Notes: generated from the letters alone by a model not told the origin. A stretch of 64,000 bases of DNA from Acinetobacter sp. ANC 3813 (GCF_002135435.1 NZ_NEGK01000009.1:1-64000), one strand, 5' to 3'; shown: positions 16,977 to 26,234, numbered from the stretch's first letter. A program made the numbers and translations.

Positions 16977-18068
16977 ATGAAATATTTCAGATGCGCTGTA
17001 TGCTCCAATCAAGTGTTTTTTGCCAATTCATTTTGTGTAAATTGCCAAACAGCATTGGGCTATATTGCGTCTGAAAAAGAAATGGGTTGCTTTAATAAGT
17101 ATAGCGATACGCTGTGGCTGGCATTAAATCCGAATATTCAGCAAAAGCGTTATAAGCCTTGTCATAACTATCAGCATCACCAAGTCTGCAACTGGATGAT
17201 TCCTGCAGACAGCGATGAAATTTACTGTGAATCATGTCTGATGACGCAGATCATCCCAAATTTAGATAACCCCGACCATATCGTGTATTGGGCGCGGCTT
17301 GAGCATGCCAAAAGGCGTTTTTTATATTTGATGCAGCAATTAAATATTATGCCGCGCCCGAAACGCAGCGCGGAAGACCGTTTTGGCCTATGTTTTAATT
17401 TTTTGATGCCCGCCGAAAATATGCCTGTTATGACAGGTCATGCCAATGGGGTCATTACCCTGAATGCCAGTGAAGCAGATGTAATTTACCGCGAGACGAC
17501 CCGTGTAAAAATGGGGGAAAACTACCGTACCCTTTTAGGGCATTTCCGCCATGAAAGCGGCCATTATTATCTTGATTTAATGCAACATGTGCATCCCGAG
17601 TTAATTGACGAGTTCCGTGCCTTATTTGGCGATGAACGTCAAGATTACAGCGAAGCGCTTAAACGGCATTATAACGATGGTGCGCCGAAAAATTGGGCAG
17701 ATCATTTTGTCAGTTCTTATGCCAGCACGCATCCATGGGAAGACTGGGCTGAAACGTGGGCGCATTATTTGCATATGATGGATACTTTAGAAACGGCCTA
17801 TTGCGCAGGTTTAGTTGTTAAAACGGATAAGGCGGATTTAAATAATCTCGAATTGACCGAAAACCCTATTGGCGCACAAGATTTTGATCAGCTATTAAAG
17901 CATTGGATGACGCTGACATTTAACTTGAATGCCTTAAACCGCAGCATGGGCTTAGAAGATGCTTACCCTTTTACTCTGTCCGATCCTGTACTGGATAAGC
18001 TAAAGTTTATTCATCACAAATTAATGAAAGTGGCTTTTAAGAATCAGCAAAATATTCTTACGAATTAG
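16977..18068 (+). CDS. Putative zinc-binding metallopeptidase with N-terminal zinc ribbon
   Basis: A 363-residue protein from the ATG at 16977 (MKYFRCAVC). A TTG at 16947 would add ten residues with no better signal. The N-terminus has CxxC pairs (CAVCSNQ, FCVNCQ) forming a zinc ribbon, and further Cys pairs lie near residues 62-90. The peptidase-like core carries HESGHYY near residue 192 and a downstream Glu/His segment WAETWAHYLHMM. This layout matches the uncharacterised bacterial zinc-ribbon plus zinc-binding-peptidase family. Substrate and role are unknown. It is divergent from the allophanate operon, with nothing linking it functionally to guanidine. Confidence 0.75.
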   Translation: MKYFRCAVCSNQVFFANSFCVNCQTALGYIASEKEMGCFNKYSDTLWLALNPNIQQKRYKPCHNYQHHQVCNWMIPADSDEIYCESCLMTQIIPNLDNPDHIVYWARLEHAKRRFLYLMQQLNIMPRPKRSAEDRFGLCFNFLMPAENMPVMTGHANGVITLNASEADVIYRETTRVKMGENYRTLLGHFRHESGHYYLDLMQHVHPELIDEFRALFGDERQDYSEALKRHYNDGAPKNWADHFVSSYASTHPWEDWAETWAHYLHMMDTLETAYCAGLVVKTDKADLNNLELTENPIGAQDFDQLLKHWMTLTFNLNALNRSMGLEDAYPFTLSDPVLDKLKFIHHKLMKVAFKNQQNILTN

Positions 18069-18188
18069 TGCCTATGAACCTCTAATTTATGGCTGTTTAG
18101 GAACAAGAGCATAGAAATGCTTAATTTCAAATTTTCTTTTAAAAGCAAAATATTACTGATAAATTAGTCCCTATATTTAGGGGGCTTT

Positions 18189-20219
18189 ATGTCAGAAAAA
18201 TTATATTATTGGGCAGAAAATTTAGATAACTATACGTCAGATAATGATAAAGAGACGAATAATGATGAAGTTATAGAAATTAAGCGCCTTAATTTTTTTA
18301 TTGGTAAGAATAATGCAGGAAAAAGTAGGTTTCTTCGGGAAGCGTTTATCTCTCAACACGACCTTAAGACTTATAACTATATATCCCCCAATCATTCTTT
18401 AAGTGAATTACAAACAACACTCAAGTCTTGTCATTCTGGCTATATTGGTTTTGGTAATGCATATGGAGGAGATAACTATAATCAACTAAATAAATTAATT
18501 ATGGATGTCATAACACCTGAACCTCAAAGGACACGGCTCGAACTTGTCAGAATACTTACAGAAAAAATCAACATGATTTTTCAATACTATGATCAAAATA
18601 ATAAGCTAAAATTTAATGAAATAACCGAAAAATATCGTTTAAATTTAGAATTATTTTATAAAAAAAATAATTTCAAGCATAAATTCTATATACCAATTCT
18701 ACGTGGCATGCGTCCTGTCACAGAACAACAAAATAGACAGCCATACATCGAACGTGCTCAAAAAGATTATTTTTCAGATACAAATATATTCAACTCTAAT
18801 AATATTATTACTGGTGAATGCTTATACCATGAACTTAAAATTCATCTTTTAGGCGAACCTGAGCAACGTGAACTAATTAAAGATTATGAAGAAAAATTAA
18901 GTCAGTATTTTTTTGACAATGAGACTGTTACACTCATACCTAAACATGATCAAGATGTTGTAAATATTAAAATTGGTAAAGATAAACAATTCCCAATTTC
19001 TCAATTAGGAGATGGCTTACAACAAGCGATTATCTTAACTTATGAAGCTTATATAAAAAGTAAAGACAAAGAAGGAAATACAGAAAAACATGCTTTTTTT
19101 ATAGAAGAACCCGAACTACATATGCATGCAGGTATGGTTCGTCAATTGATGAATTTCTATTTAAACGAAACACCCCATTATTATTTCTTTACTACACATT
19201 CAAATCACTTACTTGATATGGCGGATGAATCTGACCAAGTCATTATTCAAAAGTTTGTTAAGCAACCCAAAGCTGGTTCATCTAACGAATTTGATTTTAA
19301 AATTTATCGCTGTGATCGAGATCGTGACTTACTTGCCTCATTAGGTGTACGTCCTTCTTCTGTTTATTTAGCCAACTGTACAATTTGGGTGGAAGGTATT
19401 ACAGATCGTTTATACATTACCAAATATATGAAAAAATATTTAGAGGTACTAAAACAACAAGAAGCTTTGGAATTTGAAAGAAAAGCTAACAATTTACAAT
19501 CATATAAATATCGATCATCAGATATTCAAAGATTAATGCCAAATTACCATTACACATTTGTGGAATATGCTGGTAGCAACTTAACGCATTGGGATTTTAG
19601 TGACGAATTTACTGATCATTTAGATGATTGCGGTATGAATGCTCTCTTAACTTCTAGTAGTGTTTTTCTTATAGCTGATGGTGATATTAAAACTAAAAAT
19701 AAAGGAAAAAGAGCTACAAATTTAGCAGAAAAACTAGGGGAAAAGTTTTTCCTTTTAGAGTGTAAAGAAACTGAAAATACCCTGCCATCAAACATTATTT
19801 ATCATGCTTGCCGTATTAAGTTTTTAGGCTTAAATGATGCTTTTAATAATGATGAGACAAATAGAAATGCTCTTTCCAATCATCTATCCATGGATGGTAT
19901 GCAAGTAGAAACCAAAGATGGTTTTGATATTGAAACTCTTGTAGAAGAACAAGACTATTTTCATGCAAAAAATGGTATTGGTAAAATTATTGATGACCAA
20001 ATTAAGAATGATGATCCTAGAACTGATGATAACAAACCTAAAAAATGTTTTTCTGACCAATCAGGGACAATTAAAGAAAAGCTTAAATTTTGTCGTTTAG
20101 TTTTGACGGTAATGGATCATATTGAATGGGAGTTGACAGATTCTGCAAAAGAACTGTGCGAAAAAATATTCGAACATATTATTTCTGAAAATCCCTTACC
20201 AAATAAAAAGACCGCCTAA
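18189..20219 (+). CDS. OLD-family ATPase/TOPRIM nuclease (likely defence protein)
   Basis: A 676-residue protein. The N-terminal ABC-type ATPase has Walker A GKNNAGKS (residues 39-46), a signature-like QLGDGLQQ near 270, and Walker B FFIEEPELHMH followed by FFTTHSNH. The C-terminal TOPRIM nuclease has the acidic Glu in WVEGITDRLY near 400 and the AD-GD pair in FLIADGD near 498. A GGGGG site precedes the ATG. Base composition is clearly more AT-rich than the flanks, suggesting transfer. No UvrD-like helicase lies next to it, so it is not a Gabija pair. A stand-alone OLD anti-phage nuclease is most likely. Confidence 0.82.
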   Translation: MSEKLYYWAENLDNYTSDNDKETNNDEVIEIKRLNFFIGKNNAGKSRFLREAFISQHDLKTYNYISPNHSLSELQTTLKSCHSGYIGFGNAYGGDNYNQLNKLIMDVITPEPQRTRLELVRILTEKINMIFQYYDQNNKLKFNEITEKYRLNLELFYKKNNFKHKFYIPILRGMRPVTEQQNRQPYIERAQKDYFSDTNIFNSNNIITGECLYHELKIHLLGEPEQRELIKDYEEKLSQYFFDNETVTLIPKHDQDVVNIKIGKDKQFPISQLGDGLQQAIILTYEAYIKSKDKEGNTEKHAFFIEEPELHMHAGMVRQLMNFYLNETPHYYFFTTHSNHLLDMADESDQVIIQKFVKQPKAGSSNEFDFKIYRCDRDRDLLASLGVRPSSVYLANCTIWVEGITDRLYITKYMKKYLEVLKQQEALEFERKANNLQSYKYRSSDIQRLMPNYHYTFVEYAGSNLTHWDFSDEFTDHLDDCGMNALLTSSSVFLIADGDIKTKNKGKRATNLAEKLGEKFFLLECKETENTLPSNIIYHACRIKFLGLNDAFNNDETNRNALSNHLSMDGMQVETKDGFDIETLVEEQDYFHAKNGIGKIIDDQIKNDDPRTDDNKPKKCFSDQSGTIKEKLKFCRLVLTVMDHIEWELTDSAKELCEKIFEHIISENPLPNKKTA

Positions 20220-20230
20220 GCGGTCTTTTT
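20205..20230. terminator. Bidirectional terminator overlapping the OLD stop codon
   Basis: An 11-bp perfect stem, AAAAAGACCGC with GCGGTCTTTTT, flanks a CTAA loop. The OLD stop codon lies inside it. It serves the convergent OLD and higA genes. Confidence 0.85.
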
Positions 20231-20234
20231 CTAA

Positions 20235-20537
20235 TTAAACATTAAATCCAATATGCTTACCTGTAGGTAATTCGACATCAATACGAAGTTTCCCACCCAT
20301 TGCTTCCACATATTTTTTCATAGTTGAGATTTTTAAATCATTACCACGGTTTTCAATTGCTGAAAGTGATGGCTGTTTAATCCCTAAAGTTTCGGCTAAA
20401 TCTTTTTGAGAAATTTCCAACTCTTCACGAATCATGTGAAGATGCTGTTCAAGCATCAGTTCCTCTGCCATTTGCTGAATACGAGCTTGGCTTTCAGCAG
20501 AGCGAGCTGCCAATAGCTCTTGTAAACTTTTCGCCAT
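20235..20537 (-). CDS. higA: HigA-type antitoxin (XRE helix-turn-helix)
   Basis: A 100-residue protein. The N-terminal helix is followed by a Cro/C1-type HTH at about 35-90 (ELEISQKDLAETLGIKQPSLSAIE). It starts one base after the toxin stop, the toxin-first order of higBA modules. It should bind and neutralise the upstream-encoded RelE-like toxin and repress their shared promoter. It lies convergent to the OLD nuclease gene across a bidirectional terminator. Confidence 0.85.
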   Translation of the reverse strand: MAKSLQELLAARSAESQARIQQMAEELMLEQHLHMIREELEISQKDLAETLGIKQPSLSAIENRGNDLKISTMKKYVEAMGGKLRIDVELPTGKHIGFNV

Positions 20538-20538
20538 G

Positions 20539-20886
20539 TTAGGAATCTCCTAAACTCTTTAAATGCAAAGTGTATTGCTCATCTGCAATTGCCAGCATTT
20601 CTGTATAAAAACGCTTTTTGCCACTTTTATCACCAATGCACAGCACAATCGCTTGTCTTAATGGATCAAAAGCAAAAAAAGCTCGAATTGGTTTACCACG
20701 GTGTTGCACACGAAGTTCTTTCATATTGGTATATTTAGAATCATATACAGTGTCCACCAAAGGTCGACCTAAGCTTGGTCCCTGTGATTGCAACACAACC
20801 AAAGCTGCCAAAACCTTTTCTTGTGCCGAATCGTCTTGCTGATCCAGCCATTCATTAAATACATCTGTGGTCAATACTGTCCACAT
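20539..20886 (-). CDS. higB: HigB-type toxin (RelE/Gp49 superfamily)
   Basis: A 115-residue toxin from the ATG at 20886 (MWTVLTTDVFNEWLDQQ). A TTG further upstream is in frame but would include the promoter. Family features are ELRVQHRGKPIRAFFAFDP in the core and the C-terminal KSGKKRFYTEMLAIAD with conserved basic residues. The family cleaves mRNA at the ribosome. It is paired with the XRE antitoxin directly downstream. Confidence 0.85.
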   Translation of the reverse strand: MWTVLTTDVFNEWLDQQDDSAQEKVLAALVVLQSQGPSLGRPLVDTVYDSKYTNMKELRVQHRGKPIRAFFAFDPLRQAIVLCIGDKSGKKRFYTEMLAIADEQYTLHLKSLGDS

Positions 20887-20899
20887 AGCACAACCAAAA

Positions 20900-20928
20900 T
20901 ATAGACTATAAGCTATATAATAGTTCAA
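20900..20928 (-). promoter_or_regulatory. Candidate higBA promoter and operator
   Basis: On the minus strand, TTGAAC and TCTATA are 17 bases apart, just upstream of the toxin ATG. An inverted repeat ACTAT ... ATAGT (20905-20924) overlaps the spacer and could be the HigA operator. Confidence 0.5.
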
Positions 20929-20943
20929 ACAAGTATATACCGC

Positions 20944-20970
20944 AAATAAAAAACCGCCCTTACGGACGGT
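20944..20970 (-). terminator. Terminator of the guanidine carboxylase operon
   Basis: On the minus strand, ACCGTCC-GTAA-GGGCGGT is followed by a long T-rich run, 45 bases after the carboxylase stop. Confidence 0.75.
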
Positions 20971-20978
20971 CTTAAAAT

Positions 20979-21014
20979 TCCCTCCTTTTTCAAAGGAGGG
21001 TTAGGGAGGATTTT
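20979..21014. repeat. Second copy of the short dispersed repeat
   Basis: CCCTCC and GGAGGG flank TTTTTCAAA and are followed by TTAGGGAGGATTTTTT. The structure parallels the element at 255-290. Here it abuts the carboxylase stop codon. Confidence 0.5.
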
Positions 21015-24000
21015 TTATGCCACTGGCGACAAAGTAAACAACACTTGCCCCGTTTTCACCGTTTGCCCTTTTTCAATGGTAATCGCATCTACACGCATAC
21101 GTTCAGGCGCAATAATTGGAATCTCAATCTTCATCGCTTCAATCACAGCAAGTGTTGCACCCTCTTCCACAATATCGCCCGAAGCACATTCAATTTTCCA
21201 AATTGAGCCCGGCATATGCGATTCCACCGCACAGCCGCCATCTGGAATTTCAACACCTTCCCCATCATCCACAGTATCCAGACTTTCAGATACATATTCC
21301 GCAAGACCAGCTTCATGCCAGCGACGACGTTCTGCCTCAAAGTTTGCTTGTTGAACAGACTTAAATGCTGAAATCGATTCTTGGTTTTCAGTGAGGAAGT
21401 CATTGTATTCTTTAAGGTTCAATACACCTTCTTCAATGCGAAGTTTTAAACGGCCAGCTTTAAAGTCCTCACGCATTTGCATCAGTTCAGTTTCAGACAC
21501 TTCATAAAATTTAATTTGGTCAAAGAAGCGCAGTAACCAAGGCATACCCTTTTCAAAATCAGGGTTCTTACGGTAGCGAGACCACATTTGCGTGGTACGA
21601 CCGACAAACTGATAACCGCCGGGACCTTCCATACCGTATACGCACATATAAGCACCGCCAATACCGACCGCATTTTCAGGTGTCCAAGTACGTGCGGGGT
21701 TATATTTGGTGGTGACTAAACGCTGACGCGGATCAAGCGGTGTTGCCACAGGCGCACCCAAATACACATCGCCCAAGCCCATGACCAAATAACTCGCGTC
21801 ATAGACCACGTCTTTAACCGCTTGTTTATCCTTTAAGCCATTAATACGGCGGATAAACTCAATATTATCTGGACACCACGGCGCATCAGGACGCACGGTT
21901 TGCATATAGCGTTCAGTTGCAAGTTGGGTTTGTGAATCTTCCCAAGCCAGTGGCAAATACACTGTACGTGATGGTACTTCCATTTCTGTCACATCAGGCA
22001 GTTCTGTTTCTGCAACTTGCAGTAAACGCAGTAAATCGAGTTGATCTAGCTGAATTGAATCAAAATGAATTTGCAAAGAACGTATGCCCGGTGTCAGGTC
22101 GATAATGCCCTGAATATTTTGCTTTTGAACCCATTGCATCAGTGCATGAATACGGAAACGTAAGTTCAGATCTAAAACCAACTCACCATATTCCACCAAC
22201 ATGTAGTTATTGCCCGCAGGACGATACACCACATCTGGCAAGCCATTCTGACCTTTTAAAGTATCAAGCACTGCATTTTTTAAGGTGGAAAGTTCAGGAT
22301 AAAATGACTCATCAAATGCCACAGCCTGCGTATCAGATGCTTCTAATTGCGCATGATATTTTTCATTTAAAAGTTTCGCTTGATGATAACTCATAGGTAT
22401 AAATCTGACTTTGTCTCCTGCTTTCAATTGACCGAGTTTCCAAAGCTCAGAATTAATCACCACGGCAGGACAAACAAAGCCTCCTAAACTTGGACCATCT
22501 GGACCCAAGATAATCGGCATATCTCCTGTGAAATCAATCGCACCAATCGCGTATGCATTGTCATGAATATTTGATGGATGCAAACCGGCTTCACCACCAT
22601 CTTCACGTGCCCACTCTGGTTTTGGCCCAATCAGGCGGATACCTGTACGGCTTGAGTTAAAGTGAATCTCAAAAGTATTGGCAAAGAATGTATCAATATC
22701 ATTTTTAGTGAAGAAATCAGGTGCACCATGCGGGCCATACATCACCGCAATTTCCCATTCATGACTGAATGATGGCACTTGTTCAGGTGCAAGTGTTTTT
22801 ACTTCATCGGAAGTAAATGCTGTAATTGAAAGCATATCGCCAATCAATAAATTACGCCCTGCATGACCGCCAAACTGGCCTAGAGTAAAAGTTGCTTGTG
22901 AGCCTAAATATTCAGGCACATTCAGACCGCCTTTGATTCCGATATAAGTACGGCAACCTGTGGCGATTTTGCCACATTTTAAAATCTGACCTTTGCGTAC
23001 ATTGACGGTTTGCCACATTGGCACAGCCACACTATCAAGTGTTGATGGCATATCACCACCTGCCAGTACAATTTGGCTATCGCAGTGGAATTTCAGGCTT
23101 GGACCTTGCAGCGTACATTCTAAGCCAGCAGTATTCGGCTCATTGCCCAAAAGTTGATTCGCAACATTTAAAGACAATGGATCAATTGCGCCCGATGGTG
23201 GTACACCCACATCCCAATAGCCCAAACGTCCTGTCACATCCTGCACAGCCGTTTGAATGCCTGCTTGCTGCACTTCAATCTTTTGAGTTTTCCATTCAAA
23301 GGCATTCAGGAAACGTGTGGTTTGCGTACCTGCTTTAAAGACATCACCATCAATAATATTTTGTAAATACTCAAGATTGGTTTCAATGCCTGCCACTTGA
23401 GTTTTAGCTAAAGTGCCTGTCATGGCTTGAATCGCAGATTCTCGCGTCTCACTCGTCACAATAATTTTGGCAATCATCGGATCATAGAATGACGATACAT
23501 TCGAGCCTGTTTCCACCCAAGTTTCATTACGCGCATCGGCATCAAACTCAACAAAAGTCAGTAAGCCTGCACTCGGCTGAAAGTTTTTAATCGGGTCTTC
23601 TGCATATAAACGCACTTGAATCGAATGGCCTTTTGACTGCAATGGCTCAGTTGGCGCAGTCCATGTGCCTTCAGCCAAAGTTACCATCCATTCGACCAAG
23701 TCTACACCGTAAACTTGTTCAGTTACGCCATGTTCCACTTGCAGACGGGTATTCACTTCCAAGAAATAGAATTCTTGCGTGTCGGTATCCATCACAAATT
23801 CTACTGTGCCTGCCGAACGGTAATTCACTGATTGCATCAGTTGAATGGCAACACTTTGAATATAGGCACGTTGCTCATCATTGATGTGCGGTGCAGGGGT
23901 TTCCTCAATCACCTTTTGGTTACGGCGTTGTACAGAACAATCACGCTCACCCAAAGCCAATACTAAACCATTGCCATCACCAAAGATCTGTACTTCGATA

Positions 24001-24626
24001 TGACGGGCATTCTGCACAAATTTTTCTAAGTACAGACCTGCATCTTTAAAGTTGGCTTGCGCTAAATAAGATACGGTTGCATATGCATCTTTCAGCTCGG
24101 CTTCGTTCCAGACCAAACGCATGCCTATGCCGCCGCCACCCGCGGTGCTCTTTAACATGACTGGATAGCCAATGCGTGCAGCTTCAGTCAGCGCTTCCGC
24201 TTCATCCGCCAATAACTGACTGCCCGGAAGCAAGGGTACATTGGCTTGAATGGCAAGTTCACGCGCCGTATGTTTTAAGCCAAATTCACGCATTTGCTTA
24301 GAGTTTGGGCCAATAAAGGCAATGCCTTGTGATTCACAGAGATCACAAAATTCAGCATTTTCAGATAAGAAGCCATAGCCCGGATGAATGGCCTGCGCGC
24401 GGGTTTGCTTCGCAACCTCTAAAATTTTATCAATATTTAAATAGCTTTGGCTGGCTGGCGCTTCGCCGATATATACTGCTTCATCTGCCAAAGTCACATG
24501 TAATGAATCTCGGTCAGCTTCTGAATATACAGCAACGGATTGAATGCCCAATTTTTTTAGAGTACGGATAACACGGCATGCGATTGCGCCACGGTTGGCA
24601 ATTAAAACTTTAGTTAATGCTTGCAT
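21015..24626 (-). CDS. Biotin-dependent guanidine carboxylase (annotated in many genomes as urea carboxylase)
   Basis: A 1203-residue multidomain enzyme. The biotin carboxylase domain occupies about 1-450 (MLKSTAGGGGIGMRL ATP-grasp loop; FLEVNTRLQVEHGVTE). The KipA/KipI-like carboxyltransferase part spans about 470-1000. The biotin carrier at the end has the biotinylated Lys1166 in IEAMKIE. It carboxylates guanidine with ATP and bicarbonate. I prefer guanidine over urea because the two upstream genes are DUF1989 deiminase subunits and a guanidine-I riboswitch leads the operon. The separate allophanate hydrolase completes the route. Residue-level proof (the Asp/Asn switch in the active site) was not resolved by eye. 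Confidence 0.9.
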   Translation of the reverse strand: MQALTKVLIANRGAIACRVIRTLKKLGIQSVAVYSEADRDSLHVTLADEAVYIGEAPASQSYLNIDKILEVAKQTRAQAIHPGYGFLSENAEFCDLCESQGIAFIGPNSKQMREFGLKHTARELAIQANVPLLPGSQLLADEAEALTEAARIGYPVMLKSTAGGGGIGMRLVWNEAELKDAYATVSYLAQANFKDAGLYLEKFVQNARHIEVQIFGDGNGLVLALGERDCSVQRRNQKVIEETPAPHINDEQRAYIQSVAIQLMQSVNYRSAGTVEFVMDTDTQEFYFLEVNTRLQVEHGVTEQVYGVDLVEWMVTLAEGTWTAPTEPLQSKGHSIQVRLYAEDPIKNFQPSAGLLTFVEFDADARNETWVETGSNVSSFYDPMIAKIIVTSETRESAIQAMTGTLAKTQVAGIETNLEYLQNIIDGDVFKAGTQTTRFLNAFEWKTQKIEVQQAGIQTAVQDVTGRLGYWDVGVPPSGAIDPLSLNVANQLLGNEPNTAGLECTLQGPSLKFHCDSQIVLAGGDMPSTLDSVAVPMWQTVNVRKGQILKCGKIATGCRTYIGIKGGLNVPEYLGSQATFTLGQFGGHAGRNLLIGDMLSITAFTSDEVKTLAPEQVPSFSHEWEIAVMYGPHGAPDFFTKNDIDTFFANTFEIHFNSSRTGIRLIGPKPEWAREDGGEAGLHPSNIHDNAYAIGAIDFTGDMPIILGPDGPSLGGFVCPAVVINSELWKLGQLKAGDKVRFIPMSYHQAKLLNEKYHAQLEASDTQAVAFDESFYPELSTLKNAVLDTLKGQNGLPDVVYRPAGNNYMLVEYGELVLDLNLRFRIHALMQWVQKQNIQGIIDLTPGIRSLQIHFDSIQLDQLDLLRLLQVAETELPDVTEMEVPSRTVYLPLAWEDSQTQLATERYMQTVRPDAPWCPDNIEFIRRINGLKDKQAVKDVVYDASYLVMGLGDVYLGAPVATPLDPRQRLVTTKYNPARTWTPENAVGIGGAYMCVYGMEGPGGYQFVGRTTQMWSRYRKNPDFEKGMPWLLRFFDQIKFYEVSETELMQMREDFKAGRLKLRIEEGVLNLKEYNDFLTENQESISAFKSVQQANFEAERRRWHEAGLAEYVSESLDTVDDGEGVEIPDGGCAVESHMPGSIWKIECASGDIVEEGATLAVIEAMKIEIPIIAPERMRVDAITIEKGQTVKTGQVLFTLSPVA

Positions 24627-24629
24627 TGC

Positions 24630-25298
24630 TTATGCCTCCGCGCCTTCATGTACGACCAATTGAATCGGTGTCGGGTTATAACCGCTGCATGGGTTATTTA
24701 GCTGCGGACAATTCGAAATCAGTACAATCAGATCCATTTCGGCTTGGATTTCAACAAATTTACCCGGTGCAGAAATGCCGTCATCAAACTTTAAAGCGCC
24801 TTCTGCTGTAACAGGCACATTCATAAAGAAGTTAATATTCGGGCCAATGTGGCGCACATTTAAACCGTGTTTTTGCGCTACAGGATTTTTTGCCAAAGCA
24901 TACATAAAATTGTTGCGGCAGCTGTGCATTGGATATTTATCATGCGCATAGCGCACAGTGTTGCTCTCGCATGAACATGCGCCGCCTAAAGTGTCGTGGC
25001 GTCCACAGTTATCATCATTAATGGTCGCAATGGGCTGACCAAAGTTGCTGTACATCGTCGTACCTTTTTCAAGGTAAATTTGCTGATTAATCGCAAGTGT
25101 ATCCGTTGCGCTATAACGTTCTTCAGGATTTGTAGCAGAGATAAATAAAGTATCTACCGCTTGGTTGCCTTCTAAATCGATAATGCGGAAATACTGCCCT
25201 TTTTTTACTTCACACATCCATGCTTCGCCAGCAGGACATACTTCACTCAACACGGTATTTTCAAAAGGGTTATTTGCAATATTCGTTAAAACTGTCAT
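24630..25298 (-). CDS. Carboxyguanidine deiminase subunit (DUF1989, shorter)
   Basis: A 222-residue DUF1989 protein, formerly urea-carboxylase-associated protein. It contains GQYFRIIDLEGNQAVDTLF near residues 33-52 and a Cys-rich segment, GGACSCESNT, followed by HSCRNNF, suggesting metal binding. With its paralogue upstream it forms the heteromeric enzyme (CgdA/CgdB) that converts carboxyguanidine to allophanate and ammonia. I cannot tell which letter applies. It is 3 bases from the carboxylase gene and 15 from the paralogue. Confidence 0.87.
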   Translation of the reverse strand: MTVLTNIANNPFENTVLSEVCPAGEAWMCEVKKGQYFRIIDLEGNQAVDTLFISATNPEERYSATDTLAINQQIYLEKGTTMYSNFGQPIATINDDNCGRHDTLGGACSCESNTVRYAHDKYPMHSCRNNFMYALAKNPVAQKHGLNVRHIGPNINFFMNVPVTAEGALKFDDGISAPGKFVEIQAEMDLIVLISNCPQLNNPCSGYNPTPIQLVVHEGAEA

Positions 25299-25313
25299 GA
25301 GTCTGCTCCTGTC

Positions 25314-26048
25314 TTAAATATTTGAAAGTGCGTAATAGCGGGCATTATTTTGAAATGCGCGCTGATTTTGCGGACAGGAATCACGGCAAATATCGCTCTC
25401 GCCTAAAGCATTGGCTTTAAATAAAGACAGTTCAATATCTGCGGGTGCATATGCGGCACTATTATCTAAGCCATGCGGTGCAGCAGATAAAAAAACTAGA
25501 CAATCCATTTCAAAACGCAGTGCTGCGATTTGATCCGTGTTGTCAGATTGAATATATGATAAGGCGCCAGTATCATTTGGCGTCACTTTAGAAAATAAGT
25601 TCACCGTTGCGCTTAAATCAGCTTGGCCCAAAGAAAACTTAGACATTTCTACCAATAAGCCATCAAGGCCACTTTGATACATGTCATTACGGGCATCTTG
25701 AAAACTGCAAGTGCCAAATTGTTTTTCAATTTTTTCAGGACGGCTAGCGCCACAGAAAGTATCACTCCAAGCATGATCATCTTGAACAATAGAAGCCATA
25801 ACACGACCCAAATCTGAATACAGCACATTGCCTGCTGCTAGAAATGCCGTATGTTGCCCCTTTAAGGTGTCTGGCATGTTGTAGCGTTCTAATTTATCTT
25901 CAGCATTGACACAAAACAGTGAAACATTGGCATTTGCACCAAGAGATTTAAGCTGTAACACCGCACCTTTTTGAATCCGTCCAGACCAATGATGCCCTCC
26001 CGGCAATTTCTCATTCCAAAGTGATAGATGATTATGAAAGCCGCCCAT
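25314..26048 (-). CDS. Carboxyguanidine deiminase subunit (DUF1989, longer)
   Basis: The larger DUF1989 paralogue, 244 residues from the ATG at 26048. That start is preferred over the ATG at 26054 because AGAGAGG lies 8 bases before 26048 but only 2 before 26054. Recognisable segments are GGHHWSGRIQKG near residue 17, and WSDTFCGASRP and GTCSFQDARNDMYQSGL, paralogous to the Cys/Asn-rich stretch of the second subunit. It is the first gene after the guanidine-I riboswitch and partners the 222-residue subunit. Confidence 0.87.
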   Translation of the reverse strand: MGGFHNHLSLWNEKLPGGHHWSGRIQKGAVLQLKSLGANANVSLFCVNAEDKLERYNMPDTLKGQHTAFLAAGNVLYSDLGRVMASIVQDDHAWSDTFCGASRPEKIEKQFGTCSFQDARNDMYQSGLDGLLVEMSKFSLGQADLSATVNLFSKVTPNDTGALSYIQSDNTDQIAALRFEMDCLVFLSAAPHGLDNSAAYAPADIELSLFKANALGESDICRDSCPQNQRAFQNNARYYALSNI

Positions 26049-26093
26049 GTGCATGACCTCTCTAAGGTTGCCTATTGCTAGGTAATAAGTAAA

Positions 26094-26194
26094 CCTCCCG
26101 GGCTTTTATCCCTCCGTGCAGCTCTGCTTTAAATCAAAACGAAGCCGTGAACTCTCGGTCGCAGTCATACATTCAATATGTATCGGAACCCTAG
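26094..26194 (-). ncRNA. Guanidine-I (ykkC) riboswitch
   Basis: The minus strand carries the diagnostic ordered blocks: CTAGGGTTCCG (26194-26184), GACCGAGAG (26160-26152), TTCACGG, and CACGGAGGGATAAAAGCCC running into GGGAGG (to 26094). These are the conserved core of the ykkC aptamer that binds guanidinium. It lies 46 bases before the first deiminase ATG. No U-run terminator is seen between aptamer and gene, so control is more likely at translation initiation than by termination. Confidence 0.95.
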
Positions 26195-26218
26195 ATCACT
26201 TTTATCTGTATAGGTAAA

Positions 26219-26234
26219 TGCAAAGGCTGTGCCA
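26219..26234 (-). promoter_or_regulatory. Sigma-54 promoter of the guanidine carboxylase operon
   Basis: TGGCACAGCCTTTGCA on the minus strand is a near-perfect -24/-12 element with ten bases between GG and GC. Transcription should start just upstream of the riboswitch P1 stem (about 26207). Confidence 0.9.

Noticed and set aside
18189..20928. Gabija or PARIS defence system
   Set aside because: Gabija needs a UvrD-like GajB next to the nuclease and PARIS has separate ATPase and nuclease genes; neither pattern is present.
21015..26048. Urea carboxylase pathway as the primary function
   Set aside because: The DUF1989 pair and guanidine-I riboswitch point to guanidine. Urea activity as a side reaction is not excluded.
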